Source: Aliivibrio sp. 1S175
Lineage (GTDB): Bacteria > Pseudomonadota > Gammaproteobacteria > Enterobacterales > Vibrionaceae
Length of the DNA: 64,000 nucleotides
Reading direction: 5' to 3'
Assembly (NCBI RefSeq): GCF_001690985.1
Contig: NZ_MAJS01000018.1
Location: forward strand, 44,850 to 108,849
Below the pieces are notes generated by a model, which worked only from the letters and a program-made list of their open reading frames with translations, was not told where the DNA came from and did not search any database. A program made the translations under genes and the position numbers. This document shows, in pieces, positions 16,841-26,816 of this stretch (positions within the stretch are counted from its first letter, which is position 1; every line of letters starts with the position of its first letter).

Positions 16841-18580
16841 CTAGAAGATCACCGCTTCATTTCGCTTATATTTATTCAAGCACTCTGTTGGTTTGGCTAA
16901 ATTAGGATAATGCGTTAAATAATCAATAAAGCAATCTGCCATCGAAAAAGGGGTCGTTATCAGCATCTCTTCACGATGAGTTAAAGGGGCATACCCTTCT
17001 TTTCCTTTAATGGTATAGGCTGTTGACGTTCCATAATATATTTGTTCATCAATGACAGGTAGCCACCCCATTATCGAGCTATAAATACTAAGTTCTGTGA
17101 TACGTTGACCACTTGGTTTCGAGGCTTCATAACAATAACGCAGTTGCGATACGTAGGGAAAACTGCCTGAGCCACTGCCAATGACCCCATTATCTGTTGC
17201 GTTATCAATCGCCCCTTCTATCGCCGCCTTTAAATATTTTCCTTTAAGGCTATAAATGACTATTGGGATCGCGAATGGCAATACTTTTCCGGCAATGTCT
17301 GCATAGGTAATGTCGCCTTGATTAAGCCCGGCTCTTACTCCTCCGGCATTATGCATAGCAAATTGAACTCGATTATCAATTTGATGCGCTTTGGAGTAAA
17401 AAGACTCTACAACCCAAGGTGCTATATCACTTTGTCCTTTTTGATCTGGGATCCTACGGTGAAATAAATCTTCAATACTGTAGCCAATCACTTGCTGAGA
17501 TAAACGCTCTACTTCTTTTCTGTATTTAGTAATAAGTAACGTTTCTATCTTCGGATCTTTTTGACAGAAAACCGCATATTCAAAAGAGTTAAGTTTATCA
17601 ATAACTTTAGATAATTCAGGTTCTTCAACCAATTGAGAACAGGCCTTATCTTTATAGGCTAGATCATCTAGCAGAAGAATGTTTTTTCCGTTAAAAGAAA
17701 TCAGCTGCCCATCATCTGTATAGTCTAAATCACAATATCCTAGAGCTAATGCATGGCACCCAGCTTGAACAATATAGGTATCATTAATGTTTTCACCGTA
17801 ATTATCCCGCTCTTCTAAACCTATGTCCGTAAAATCTCCTTGAAGAACATGACTATGGCCACCTATGATAAGATCAATACCATCAACCGACATTGCTAAT
17901 TTTTTATCCGACTCATAACCTAGGTGGCTGATAACAATAGCATTGTTTATACCTTTCCCGGCTAGATATGCCATTGTATTTTTTGCTGTTTCTACTGCGT
18001 TCATAAATGGAGTATCTGGATCTGGGCTTGCAAGCACTTCCATTTGATCAATCGTTAAGCCAAAAATAACGACATCCACAGGACCAATTTTTTTAATCAT
18101 GTAATTAGCGATTCGTAACTCTGCATCAAAATCTAAAATCCGTTCTTGGTGTTTTAAGCCATGACCTTTAGATTCTTCTTCTTGGCTTAGATCCCAGTTT
18201 CCCATTAAAATAGGAAATTGTGTATTTGCAATAAAGTCACTGACCAAATCATTGCCTAAGTCAAATTCGTGATTACCTAGTACCATACCATCGAGAGGAA
18301 GTTGGTTAAGCAAATCAGCATTAGCTTTTCCCTTATACAAGGAGAAATATAAGGTTCCTTGAAAACAGTCTCCAGCATGGAATAACGCAACCTCACCTTC
18401 TTGCTGTTTTTGTTCTTCTGAAAGAAGTGTAATTTGATGAGATAAACGAGAAAAACCACCACATTTGATATAAAATTTATCTAAACCATCGCTGTTCAAT
18501 GCTATTACTGATTCATCAAAATAAGAATGGGTGTCATTGATATGCATTACTCTCAATCTATTGCTCTTTTGGTTTTTCAT
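16841..18580 (-). CDS. 5'-nucleotidase/UDP-sugar hydrolase-family metallophosphoesterase without signal peptide
   Basis: This 579-aa protein has the two-domain layout of UshA and 2',3'-cyclic phosphodiesterases. The N-terminal dimetal site is in VMHINDTHS, AGDCFQG, VLGNHEFD and IIGGHSH, and the C-terminal 5'-nucleotidase domain has AMHNAGGVRAGL. Periplasmic relatives start with a signal peptide, but this one starts MKNQKSNRLRVMHIND, with the catalytic domain at once, so it is predicted cytosolic. The ATG at 18580 follows AAGGAAAGAG; the longer frame to 18607 has no better start and no signal sequence either. The substrate is unknown. Confidence 0.85.
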   Translation of the reverse strand: MKNQKSNRLRVMHINDTHSYFDESVIALNSDGLDKFYIKCGGFSRLSHQITLLSEEQKQQEGEVALFHAGDCFQGTLYFSLYKGKANADLLNQLPLDGMVLGNHEFDLGNDLVSDFIANTQFPILMGNWDLSQEEESKGHGLKHQERILDFDAELRIANYMIKKIGPVDVVIFGLTIDQMEVLASPDPDTPFMNAVETAKNTMAYLAGKGINNAIVISHLGYESDKKLAMSVDGIDLIIGGHSHVLQGDFTDIGLEERDNYGENINDTYIVQAGCHALALGYCDLDYTDDGQLISFNGKNILLLDDLAYKDKACSQLVEEPELSKVIDKLNSFEYAVFCQKDPKIETLLITKYRKEVERLSQQVIGYSIEDLFHRRIPDQKGQSDIAPWVVESFYSKAHQIDNRVQFAMHNAGGVRAGLNQGDITYADIAGKVLPFAIPIVIYSLKGKYLKAAIEGAIDNATDNGVIGSGSGSFPYVSQLRYCYEASKPSGQRITELSIYSSIMGWLPVIDEQIYYGTSTAYTIKGKEGYAPLTHREEMLITTPFSMADCFIDYLTHYPNLAKPTECLNKYKRNEAVIF

Positions 18581-18852
18581 TGTCTCTTTCCTTCCTAGAG
18601 CAAACAAATATAACGTTGAAAACGATACCAGTAAACTACAACTAAAACCACATCAAACAAGTTATTAAACGGTACCTAAGACGAATTCATTATCAGTTAA
18701 CTCATTAATAGGGTTCGATTTTACGAAGTATTTACATTTCAAACGACATGTCTTAATAAGAGAATCATTGATAAATGTGACTCCTACAATGCTTTACTTA
18801 ATTTAGTTGCTATATAGTTATTTATAATAAGTGTCTCTAATGAGGAAGTATT

Positions 18853-20487
18853 ATGCTCTTAGAACGAATAGAAGTGTCAGGATTTAGAGGTATTAAGCGC
18901 TTATCCCTTTCTTTTGAACAATTAACAACGTTAATTGGTGAAAATACGTGGGGTAAGTCATCATTGCTTGATGCTTTATCAATTGCGCTCCCTGTTTCTG
19001 GTGAGCTTCATCAATTTACTCTAAAAGACTTCCACCAAGATCACTCTATTTCTTATACTCAAGACCAACATATTCAAATCATCATTAGCTGGAAAACCAC
19101 TGAAAAAAATGAACACAAGGCTGGTCGTTATAGAAAACTATCAAGCTTATGGCAAAGCTCTGCCGATGATGACTATCAACGAATTTATTATCGTATTAGT
19201 GCAACAAATAATGAGGGAAAAATAACGTCATCTAGTTCATTCTTAAGCAGTGATGGAGAGATTCTCCGTTATCATAAAATTGAATATCTCATCACTGAAT
19301 TAATGCGACTCCATCCAGTAATTCGGATTAGAGATTCTCGACGTCTTAACTTCGAGGAAATGATTGAATCACTTCCGAATGATAGAGTTGAGAGACGAAT
19401 AAATAACACCTGTCGCCGTTTAATGACAGCGCCAGGACAAGTAAATAGTGGTGAAATAAAAAGTGCTCTCCATTCTATGCAATCATTGGTCGAGCATTAC
19501 TTTGCTTTTAAACATCATAAAAGAAATACCACTCATAGAATTCATGATGACCTCTTTTTTGGTCAGAAAACCGATGGCGTCTCTTTATCCCAATTTATTA
19601 ACCAAAATAAAAACAAACAAACCAAACTACTTTTGCTTGGGTTATTAAATACCTATTTAAGAGCAAAAGGGCCAAATACATTAAAAAAATCCGCTAGACC
19701 ATTAATGATCATTGAAGATCCTGAAGGCCGTTTACACCCAACGCAATTGATTCAAGCATGGTCTTTACTCAACCATATACCGATGCAAAAAATACTCACC
19801 ACAAATAGCAGTGAATTACTGAGTGCCGTTCCATTGTGTTCTATACGCCGTCTAGTAAGAGAATCTGATTCGACGTCTTGTTATTCAGTCTCACCAACCA
19901 GTTTATCTCGAGATGACTTACGTAGAATTACATTTCACATTCGCTTTCAAAGAACCAATGCTTTATTTGCACGTTGTTGGTTACTTGTTGAGGGAGAAAC
20001 TGAGGTGTGGTTATTTAATGAAATGGCACGAATGCTTGGTTATAACCTTGCTGCAGAAGGCGTACAAATCATTGAATTTGCTCAATCGGGTTTAAAATCA
20101 CTAATCAAAATAGCCAAGGCTCTCCATATTGAATGGCATGTCGTCACAGATGGCGATCCTGCAGGTAAAAAATACGCATTTATAGTAAAAAATCAGCTCG
20201 ATAATGAACATGAACGTCATAGACTAACGGAATTGCCTCATAAAGATATTGAACATTACCTTTATCATAATGGATTTGAGGCGTTATTTAGATCCCTATC
20301 TAACATAACAAAAGATCAACCCGTACCACCCAAAAAAATCATTATAAAAGCATTAAAGAAATTCGCTAAACCCGATCTAGCGTTAGCGATAGTGCAACAC
20401 AGCGAAGAATTAGGGCCTGAAAGCATTCCTGTTCTATTACGTTGGACACTAAAACGAACGGTTACGATGGCAAAAGGACAAGGATAA
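18853..20487 (+). CDS. ybjD: OLD-family ATPase/TOPRIM protein, YbjD-like
   Basis: This 544-aa protein has an N-terminal ABC/SMC-type ATPase half (Walker A GENTWGKSS at about 30-38, Walker B-like LMIIEDPEGRLHPTQ) and a C-terminal TOPRIM domain (LLVEGETEVWLFNEMA, then HVVTDGDPAGKKYA). The order and opening MLLERIEVSGFRGI match E. coli YbjD, an overcoming-lysogenisation-defect (OLD) family protein. OLD proteins are nucleases; the role of YbjD itself is not established. A GAGGAAG ribosome binding site precedes the ATG. The gene is single, with no partner that would mark it as a Gabija-type defence system. Confidence 0.85.
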   Translation: MLLERIEVSGFRGIKRLSLSFEQLTTLIGENTWGKSSLLDALSIALPVSGELHQFTLKDFHQDHSISYTQDQHIQIIISWKTTEKNEHKAGRYRKLSSLWQSSADDDYQRIYYRISATNNEGKITSSSSFLSSDGEILRYHKIEYLITELMRLHPVIRIRDSRRLNFEEMIESLPNDRVERRINNTCRRLMTAPGQVNSGEIKSALHSMQSLVEHYFAFKHHKRNTTHRIHDDLFFGQKTDGVSLSQFINQNKNKQTKLLLLGLLNTYLRAKGPNTLKKSARPLMIIEDPEGRLHPTQLIQAWSLLNHIPMQKILTTNSSELLSAVPLCSIRRLVRESDSTSCYSVSPTSLSRDDLRRITFHIRFQRTNALFARCWLLVEGETEVWLFNEMARMLGYNLAAEGVQIIEFAQSGLKSLIKIAKALHIEWHVVTDGDPAGKKYAFIVKNQLDNEHERHRLTELPHKDIEHYLYHNGFEALFRSLSNITKDQPVPPKKIIIKALKKFAKPDLALAIVQHSEELGPESIPVLLRWTLKRTVTMAKGQG

Positions 20488-20509
20488 CCACTCGACAATA
20501 GGATAAAAG

Positions 20510-20545
20510 AAAAACGCCAGTCACATTACGTCACTGGCGTTTTTT
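20510..20545. terminator. Bidirectional terminator between ybjD and aroG
   Basis: AAAACGCCAGT pairs with ACTGGCGTTTT around an 11-nt loop, followed by further T residues. It lies in the 79-bp gap of convergent genes. Confidence 0.88.
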
Positions 20546-20566
20546 GTTAATAGCATGTTGGTATTA

Positions 20567-21619
20567 TTATTTATTTCGACGAGCGCTTACTGCGTCTGCT
20601 AGTTGACGAAGTACTTTTTCAGTATCATCCCAACCAATACACGCATCTGTAATTGATTGGCCGTAAGTTTCAGCTTTGCCATTAACGAGATCTTGGCGAC
20701 CTTCAACTAGGTGGCTCTCAATCATCACACCAAATACAGCATCTTCACCGCCCGAAATTTGACCACATACGTCATCAGAAACAATTACCTGACGTTTAAA
20801 GTCTTTTGAGCTATTTGCGTGACTAAAATCAATCATCACTTTCTCTGGTAATCCAGAAGCGGCAAGTTGCTCTTTCACTGGTTTAACATGTTCTGCACTG
20901 TAGTTTGGCTCTTTACCACCACGAAGGATGATATGACAATCAGGGTTACCTGCCGTTTCAATAATTGCAGAGTGACCGTATTTAGTCACAGATAAGAAAT
21001 GGTGCGAAGAACCTGCTGAACGAATCGCGTCCGTTGCAATCTTAATATTACCATCTGTTCCGTTCTTAAATCCTACAGGACAAGATAAACCTGAAGATAA
21101 TTCACGGTGAACTTGTGATTCTGTAGTACGAGCGCCAATCGCACCCCAGCTGATTAGATCGCCCATGTATTGGGGTGTGATCATATCTAAGAATTCACCA
21201 GCCGTTGGTAGACCCATATCAGTCAGATCAAGAAGCAATTTACGGCCCATACGCAAGCCATCATTTAATTTAAATGAATCGTCCATATACGGGTCATTAA
21301 TCAAACCTTTCCAACCAACCGTTGTGCGTGGCTTTTCAAAATATACACGCATAACAACTTCAAGACGATCACCTAACTCATTACGTAATGTATTAAGTTT
21401 TGTACCATACTCTAATGCTGCTTTAGTGTCATGAATTGAACATGGACCAATGATAACAAGAAGACGATCATCATCACCTTGTAAAATATTATGGATAGCT
21501 TGACGAGATTGAAATACGGTTTTTGCCGCAACCTCAGTAGCTGGAAATTTTTCTAAAACAGCGACAGGCGGTAATAGTTCTTTTACTTTGTTAATTCGTA
21601 CATCATCAGTTTGATACAT
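20567..21619 (-). CDS. aroG: 3-deoxy-7-phosphoheptulonate synthase (DAHP synthase), AroG-type
   Basis: This 350-aa class I DAHP synthase joins phosphoenolpyruvate and erythrose 4-phosphate, the first step of the shikimate pathway. Nearly the whole sequence follows E. coli AroG (IIGPCSIHD, YFEKPRTTVGWKGLINDP, GAIGARTTESQVHRELASGL-like block, HIILRGGKEPNYS, MIDFSHANSSK). This suggests the phenylalanine-sensitive isozyme, although feedback type cannot be read with certainty. The start ATG at 21619 has a GGAAG upstream. The 253-bp divergent gap to the ABC transporter holds no unmistakable TyrR box. Confidence 0.95.
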   Translation of the reverse strand: MYQTDDVRINKVKELLPPVAVLEKFPATEVAAKTVFQSRQAIHNILQGDDDRLLVIIGPCSIHDTKAALEYGTKLNTLRNELGDRLEVVMRVYFEKPRTTVGWKGLINDPYMDDSFKLNDGLRMGRKLLLDLTDMGLPTAGEFLDMITPQYMGDLISWGAIGARTTESQVHRELSSGLSCPVGFKNGTDGNIKIATDAIRSAGSSHHFLSVTKYGHSAIIETAGNPDCHIILRGGKEPNYSAEHVKPVKEQLAASGLPEKVMIDFSHANSSKDFKRQVIVSDDVCGQISGGEDAVFGVMIESHLVEGRQDLVNGKAETYGQSITDACIGWDDTEKVLRQLADAVSARRNK

Positions 21620-21872
21620 CTTTATGCTTCCATCTATTTATGCAACATATACTCTATATACTGCATGTTTATTCTCCATACTGTTAACGTAACGTGTCTT
21701 GTGATGTTGTGCAACGGTTAATTTAATATAAATATCTATCTCACTCCTTATTTGACTTTAACCACACATAAGCACAAATTTAGCTTAAAAATAAATCAAC
21801 TCATTAATAATCACTTTTCTAGCTTTATGAATATGTTACAGTAAGTTTAGTAACTAAGTACGAGGATGAATT

Positions 21873-22619
21873 GTGACTAATAATAATGCTAAAAAACCCA
21901 ATATCATTAGTTTTGAAAAAGTGGATAAATATTACGGCCAATTTCATGCCTTAAAAAACATTAACCTCTCTATCTCAGAAGGAGAAAAGGTGGTTATTTG
22001 TGGTCCATCTGGCTCTGGAAAATCAACATTAATTCGCTGTATTAACACACTAGAATCAACCCAAAACGGGACTCTTACTCTTTTTAATCAACCTCTCTCT
22101 TCTAAACAATTAATGAAGGGGCAAGTAGGTATGGTTTTTCAACACTTCAATTTATTTCCGCATCTCACGGTATTAGAAAATCTAACCCTTGCTCCGATGA
22201 AAACCTTAAAACTGTCAAAAAAAGAAGCACACCAACGTGCGTTAACTTATTTACACCGAGTAAACATTGCTGAGCAAGCAGATAAGTACCCATCTCAACT
22301 TTCTGGTGGACAACAGCAGCGTGTTGCTATTGCTCGCTCACTTTGTATGGAACCTCAGGTTTTGCTTTTTGATGAGCCGACATCCGCACTTGACCCTGAA
22401 ATGATCAGTGAAGTGTTAGATGTTATGTCAGACCTTGCTAAAGATGGAATGACAATGGTATGCGTAACTCATGAGATGGGCTTTGCTAAAAAAGTGGCTG
22501 ATCGAGTCGTATTTATGGATGAAGGAGAAATCGTTGAAATTGCAAAACCTCAACAATTCTTTGAAAACCCACAACATCAACGAACTCAACATTTTTTAAA
22601 TCAAATTTTAAGCTATTAA
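21873..22619 (+). CDS. Polar amino-acid ABC transporter ATP-binding protein (GlnQ-like)
   Basis: This 248-aa ATPase has Walker [11 protein letters not shown]-loop [10 protein letters not shown], signature LSGGQQQR, Walker [14 protein letters not shown] and the switch histidine in VTHEMGF. It energises import by the two permeases and the binding protein encoded next. The start is GTG at 21873 behind an AGGA. It is the first of four closely packed genes (gaps of 4, 15 and 5 bases), clearly one operon. The specificity (glutamine, glutamate, aspartate, arginine or similar) cannot be read. Confidence 0.92.
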   Translation: MTNNNAKKPNIISFEKVDKYYGQFHALKNINLSISEGEKVVICGPSGSGKSTLIRCINTLESTQNGTLTLFNQPLSSKQLMKGQVGMVFQHFNLFPHLTVLENLTLAPMKTLKLSKKEAHQRALTYLHRVNIAEQADKYPSQLSGGQQQRVAIARSLCMEPQVLLFDEPTSALDPEMISEVLDVMSDLAKDGMTMVCVTHEMGFAKKVADRVVFMDEGEIVEIAKPQQFFENPQHQRTQHFLNQILSY

Positions 22620-22623
22620 TATT

Positions 22624-23418
22624 ATGCGCCGTTTGATAACTGTTTTATCCCCTATTTTTTCAGCACTACTGCAAATTACTTTATTGGGCATTGCTCTTTA
22701 TTGGATATTAGACAGCGGTGCACAAGCCATGAACTATCAATGGCAATGGGATCGCGTTCCTGATTATCTATTTTTCTATGAAGATGGAGAGTGGTTCCCT
22801 GCCGAACTTATCGAAGGGTTATTAGTCACTCTCAATATCTCAGCGATTAGTGCCATTGCAACTCTTTTCATTGCTCTCATTACCGCACTACTGCGCTTAT
22901 CCGATTCTATCGTGGGCCGCAGCATCGCTACGATTTACATTGAATTAATTAGAAATACGCCGCTATTAGTGCAAATTTATCTTTTGTATTTTGTATTCGG
23001 TCCATTTTTAGGGCTAGATAGAACGACAACGGCAATTCTTGCTTTGGCTTTATTTCAAGGTGCCTATACCGCTGAAATATTACGTTCCGGTCTAGTAAAC
23101 CTCCCAAAAGGGCAACTAGAGGCCTGCAACACTTTAGGTTTATCGCCATTCAATAGCTATCGATATGTGGTATTGCCTCAAGTGATCCGAAATACACTTC
23201 CATCTTTAACTAACGAATTAGTTTCTTTAGTAAAAAACTCTTCTATAGTCAGTGTGATGGCTATTTTTGATTTAACCACTGAGGGGCGAAATATTGTCTC
23301 AGATACAGCGATGCCATTTGAAATTTGGTTTAGTGTCGCGGCTATCTATTTAGTTATCACATTAACACTTTCTGGGCTATCAGCCTGGTTAGAACATCGA
23401 ATGCATAATGCACATTAA
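22624..23418 (+). CDS. Amino-acid ABC transporter permease 1
   Basis: This 264-aa HisM/GlnP-family inner-membrane protein has an N-terminal helix, a periplasmic loop (residues about 35-60) and the permease core with IELIRNTPLLVQIYLLYF. The coupling segment EACNTLGLSPFNSYRYVVLPQ is where the ATPase docks. It pairs with the second permease at 24249 to form a heterodimeric channel. It begins 4 bases after the ATPase gene. Confidence 0.92.
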   Translation: MRRLITVLSPIFSALLQITLLGIALYWILDSGAQAMNYQWQWDRVPDYLFFYEDGEWFPAELIEGLLVTLNISAISAIATLFIALITALLRLSDSIVGRSIATIYIELIRNTPLLVQIYLLYFVFGPFLGLDRTTTAILALALFQGAYTAEILRSGLVNLPKGQLEACNTLGLSPFNSYRYVVLPQVIRNTLPSLTNELVSLVKNSSIVSVMAIFDLTTEGRNIVSDTAMPFEIWFSVAAIYLVITLTLSGLSAWLEHRMHNAH

Positions 23419-23433
23419 GGGAGAAACATACGC

Positions 23434-24243
23434 ATGAAGCAATTACTACTGTCATTTCTTAGCTTGAGCCTGCTGTTTAGTAGCTCAGTATTTTCGGCTA
23501 CCTCATCAGATAGCACGCCAAATGTTGATAAAATCAAAGACAGAGGTACGCTTAAAGTCGGCTTAAGTACTTTCGTACCTTGGGCAATGAGAGACAAACA
23601 AGGGGAACTTATTGGCTTTGAAGTAGATGTAGCCAAGCGTTTAGCAAAAGATTCTGGTTTAAAAATTGAATTTATTCCAACCGCTTGGGATGGCATTATT
23701 CCGTCTCTTATTTCAGGAAAATTTGATGTCATCATCGGTGGTTTAACGATTACTGATGAACGTTCTAAAAGTGTTTTATTTACTATTCCTTATTCTCATT
23801 CTGGCGTTCAAGTTGCTGCAAATAAAAAAATGACGGAAGGCTTTACGCGTGAGCAATTCAACTCTCGTCGTGTGAAATTTGCTGCACGCCGTGGTTCTAT
23901 TACTGTAGCGGCAATTAAAGAACACTTCCCAAAAGCAAAGGTTCTTCAGTTTGATGACGATGCACAAGCATTCCAAGAAGTATTGAACGGCAATGCTCAT
24001 GCGGTTGCCGCTTCTACTCCAAAACCAGAGTTCGATACCATCAAATACTCGGATATCTTATACCTTCCTTTCAAAGAACGTTTGTCTCAAGGAAATGAAG
24101 CCTTTGCTGTTCGTTTAGGCGAAGACGATAAGAAAGCCTATTTTGACGAATGGATTGAAGCTCGTACTGCCGATGGTTGGTTACAAGACCGCTATGATTA
24201 TTGGTTTACTAGCCTAGATTGGCAATCACAAACAGCGAACTAA
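23434..24243 (+). CDS. Periplasmic amino-acid-binding protein of the ABC transporter
   Basis: This 269-aa type II solute-binding protein has an N-terminal signal peptide (LLLSFLSLSLLFSSSVFSA). The core begins IKDRGTLKVGLSTFVPWA and continues with the family block GFEVDVAKRLAKDSG and the ligand-site WDGIIPSLISGKFDVIIGG. Ligand-binding Arg/Asp residues are present (ITDERSKSVLFT), in keeping with a polar amino acid. The gene lies between the two permease genes, 15 bases after the first, with a GGGAGAAA ribosome binding site. Confidence 0.92.
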   Translation: MKQLLLSFLSLSLLFSSSVFSATSSDSTPNVDKIKDRGTLKVGLSTFVPWAMRDKQGELIGFEVDVAKRLAKDSGLKIEFIPTAWDGIIPSLISGKFDVIIGGLTITDERSKSVLFTIPYSHSGVQVAANKKMTEGFTREQFNSRRVKFAARRGSITVAAIKEHFPKAKVLQFDDDAQAFQEVLNGNAHAVAASTPKPEFDTIKYSDILYLPFKERLSQGNEAFAVRLGEDDKKAYFDEWIEARTADGWLQDRYDYWFTSLDWQSQTAN

Positions 24244-24248
24244 ACATA

Positions 24249-25124
24249 ATGCAGCAAAGAGTATTTTTAAAACTAAATCGATTAGATTTAATATTGCTGG
24301 CGATTATCGTCAGTTTTATTACTTGGTTATGTGTGAAAGAGAGCGGTAGCCTTGCTTATCATTGGCAATGGTCTCGCGCTCTTGATCTTCTTTTTACACG
24401 TAAAGCCGACGGTTCCCTGCCCTATTTTTTCGATGGTATATTCTCAACACTACGTCTAACGTTTTGGGGGATGCTCTTTGCTTTGGTGTTCGGTATTCTA
24501 CTGGGCTTAGGTCGCCGTTCACCTCTTGCTATCTTTAGAGCGATATCAAACAGTTATATTCAGCTTATTCGTAATATACCACCGTTAGTGTTTATTTTTA
24601 TCTTTTACTTCTTCATTGCCAATCAACTCGTTCCCCTATTTGGTCTTGAGTCATTGCTTCGAGACCACAATGGCGATATTAATGCAGTGCAATACTTTCT
24701 ATTTGGTTCTGCCAATTTATGGGAAAATTTAATTGCAGGGGTACTTTGCATAGGAATGATTTCTGCGGCCTATATAGGTGAAGTGGTGCGTTCTGGCCTT
24801 GATACGATTCCACAAGGGCAACATGAAGCAGCAAGAAGCTTAGGGCTATCTACTTGGGACCGCTACCGTTATATCATTGCTCCTCAAGTGTTTAAAATAA
24901 TTATTCCTTCTTTGGCTGGTCAATGTATTTCTTTAGTTAAAGATTCGTCAATTATCTCTTTAATATCAATACAAGAACTCACCTTTGTTGGTACCGAGAT
25001 TGCAAACTCTAGCGGAATGATATTTGAAATTTGGATTATTGTGGCACTCTGCTATTTTATTCTTTGCTTTAGTCTATCTCGCCTTTTTGCATATTGGGAA
25101 AAAGATAAAACATCAATATCATAG
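24249..25124 (+). CDS. Amino-acid ABC transporter permease 2
   Basis: This 291-aa polytopic permease of the same family as the first carries SYIQLIRNIPPLVFIFIFYF and the coupling helix EAARSLGLSTWDRYRYIIAPQ. The longer frame opens at 24219 inside the binding-protein gene, but the ATG at 24249, 5 bases after its stop, is the natural start. It completes the four-gene importer and is followed by a terminator at 25160. Confidence 0.92.
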   Translation: MQQRVFLKLNRLDLILLAIIVSFITWLCVKESGSLAYHWQWSRALDLLFTRKADGSLPYFFDGIFSTLRLTFWGMLFALVFGILLGLGRRSPLAIFRAISNSYIQLIRNIPPLVFIFIFYFFIANQLVPLFGLESLLRDHNGDINAVQYFLFGSANLWENLIAGVLCIGMISAAYIGEVVRSGLDTIPQGQHEAARSLGLSTWDRYRYIIAPQVFKIIIPSLAGQCISLVKDSSIISLISIQELTFVGTEIANSSGMIFEIWIIVALCYFILCFSLSRLFAYWEKDKTSIS

Positions 25125-25159
25125 CCTTACTCTATGTCATGACACCATTCATACACAAT

Positions 25160-25190
25160 AAAAAACTCAGAATCACTTCTGAGCTTTTTT
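25160..25190. terminator. Bidirectional terminator
   Basis: CTCAGAA pairs with TTCTGAG around TCAC, flanked by an A run and a T run. It ends the amino-acid transporter operon and the convergent membrane-protein gene. Confidence 0.85.
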
Positions 25191-25215
25191 ACGTGATTAA
25201 CTTATTCGGTAAGGT

Positions 25216-25896
25216 TTAGTCAATTTTTTGAATTTCTTCCAGTCGTTTTTCTTTAACAGTAAATACTCTAAACATGAAGATAGTATTCATCATCGATAAA
25301 ACCACTTCACACACTGAGAAAAAGAAAGATAAGGCGGTAGATTCAAGACCAATAGAAGTAAAACTCGCTTCAATTACCCACATCAACCCGGTTGTAAAAC
25401 CAAAAATAATAACTAACCCTTTAAACAGGATCCAATAATTGTCTTTTGTTTCATTCCAACCTAATTTAATTGCATCTAAGGCTTTTTCTTTATAAAGAAC
25501 GCAATAAATCTCGGTAAAAGAAAAACGAGCCATTAAATATAAGCCCGGTAAAATTAACGCTATAAAACCAGTTAAAACAGCGGCTCCCAAAATAATATTC
25601 ATCAATACAAATGAAAACCACGTTGTTGCAGGGATTTGATATAGCTGACTAAATGGTACACGACGTCCATCAAACGAATAAGCAATATAGTAAAGAATTG
25701 CACCTTTATAAAATGGATAAATAGTTAAGATAAATAGCATGTAAAGTAAGAATTTACCTGAACCATCCTCTTCGTTAAAGCTCAATGCAATCCCATTTGT
25801 AAGCAAGGCAAATGGTAGAACAAGAATACAAAAAGCGACAATATGCTTTTTGAAGTAATTAAAGCTATCCATCAATAAAACTGATAACGCTGGCAT
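25216..25896 (-). CDS. YciC-like (UPF0259-type) membrane protein
   Basis: This 226-aa inner-membrane protein has about six hydrophobic helices, including a Gly/Pro-rich ALILPGLYLMARFSF segment and the following ALDAIKLGWNETKDNYW, both typical of the YciC/UPF0259 group. The function is unknown. The gene appears single, with a shared terminator downstream and a 217-bp gap to speG upstream on the same strand. Confidence 0.65.
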   Translation of the reverse strand: MPALSVLLMDSFNYFKKHIVAFCILVLPFALLTNGIALSFNEEDGSGKFLLYMLFILTIYPFYKGAILYYIAYSFDGRRVPFSQLYQIPATTWFSFVLMNIILGAAVLTGFIALILPGLYLMARFSFTEIYCVLYKEKALDAIKLGWNETKDNYWILFKGLVIIFGFTTGLMWVIEASFTSIGLESTALSFFFSVCEVVLSMMNTIFMFRVFTVKEKRLEEIQKID

Positions 25897-26113
25897 CTCT
25901 TTTTATCCCTAAATATATTTTTTAAACTAAAAGTCTCTATTATTATGAGAATAACAAATATCAAACCAACTAAAAAGTCGATTTTCATAAAGAAATACCA
26001 ACATAGGACAATAGGCTAGAGAATGAAAGGACTCCTTAGAGTAGAAGTCCATTTACTAATAAAATGTGACACTATTTATTGTATTCAATTTAGAATTGTT
26101 ACTACAACCTATC

Positions 26114-26635
26114 TTATTTTCTGCTTTCTAAATAATGATCTTGAAGAATATACATACGCTTAATATCGCAATACTCCCCATTAACAAAAATCTCTTGAAC
26201 TAAATGCCCTTCTTCAGCAAACCCACATTTTTCATATAAGTGAATCGCTTTATCATTATTAACAGCAACATGCAGATATACCTTATGAAGATTCAAGATT
26301 GTAAATGCATAGTTTAAAGCACGATGGATGAGGCCTCTTGCATAACCATTACCCTGAAAATCAGGTGCTATAATAATTTGGAACTCAGCACTGCGGTGAA
26401 TGCTATTAATTTCAACCAATTCAACTAAACCAATAGACTGTTGGTCATTATTTTCAGCAATAAAACGGCGCTCTGTACTGTCATGAATATGTTTACGAAA
26501 TAAATCTTCAAGCTCATAATAAGACTCGTAAGGTTCTTCAAACCAGTAAGACATTATCGATCTGTTATTATTTAACTGATGAATAAAACGCAAATCAGTT
26601 TGTTCAAGAGCTCGTAATCGAATTTCATTGTTCAT
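26114..26635 (-). CDS. speG: Spermidine N1-acetyltransferase SpeG
   Basis: This 173-aa GNAT enzyme is nearly co-linear with Vibrio cholerae SpeG. It acetylates spermidine or spermine with acetyl-CoA to relieve polyamine toxicity. Family landmarks are LNNNRSIMSYWFEEPYES near the N-terminus, the acetyl-CoA loop FQGNGYARGLI, and the tail YEKCGFAEEGHLVQEIFV. The V. cholerae enzyme is an allosteric dodecamer; the same is expected here. The start ATG at 26635 has only a weak ribosome binding site. Confidence 0.93.
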   Translation of the reverse strand: MNNEIRLRALEQTDLRFIHQLNNNRSIMSYWFEEPYESYYELEDLFRKHIHDSTERRFIAENNDQQSIGLVELVEINSIHRSAEFQIIIAPDFQGNGYARGLIHRALNYAFTILNLHKVYLHVAVNNDKAIHLYEKCGFAEEGHLVQEIFVNGEYCDIKRMYILQDHYLESRK

Positions 26636-26765
26636 TATAGTTATCCATTAACTAATAAAATAATAGTCATCGCAAACGAGATTATCCATATTGCGATTAT
26701 CAGAAAATACCACTATTCAATAAAAACAGAAATAAATAAATGCACATAAATCACAAATAACAGGC

Positions 26766-26798
26766 ATAAAAAAACCGAGCTACATGAGCTCGGTTTTT
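26766..26798 (-). terminator. Terminator of deaD
   Basis: AAAAACCGAGCT pairs with AGCTCGGTTTTT around ACATG. It lies 18 bases after the deaD stop on the minus strand. Confidence 0.88.
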
Positions 26799-26816
26799 AT
26801 TATTGAATCTTATTGA

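Noticed and set aside
18853..20487. Possible anti-phage defence system around the OLD-family ATPase
   Set aside because: The protein matches single-gene YbjD; there is no helicase, reverse transcriptase or toxin partner nearby.
23415..24000. Minus-strand frames of 106 and 74 codons over the amino-acid-binding-protein gene
   Set aside because: They are antisense shadows of a clear solute-binding protein.
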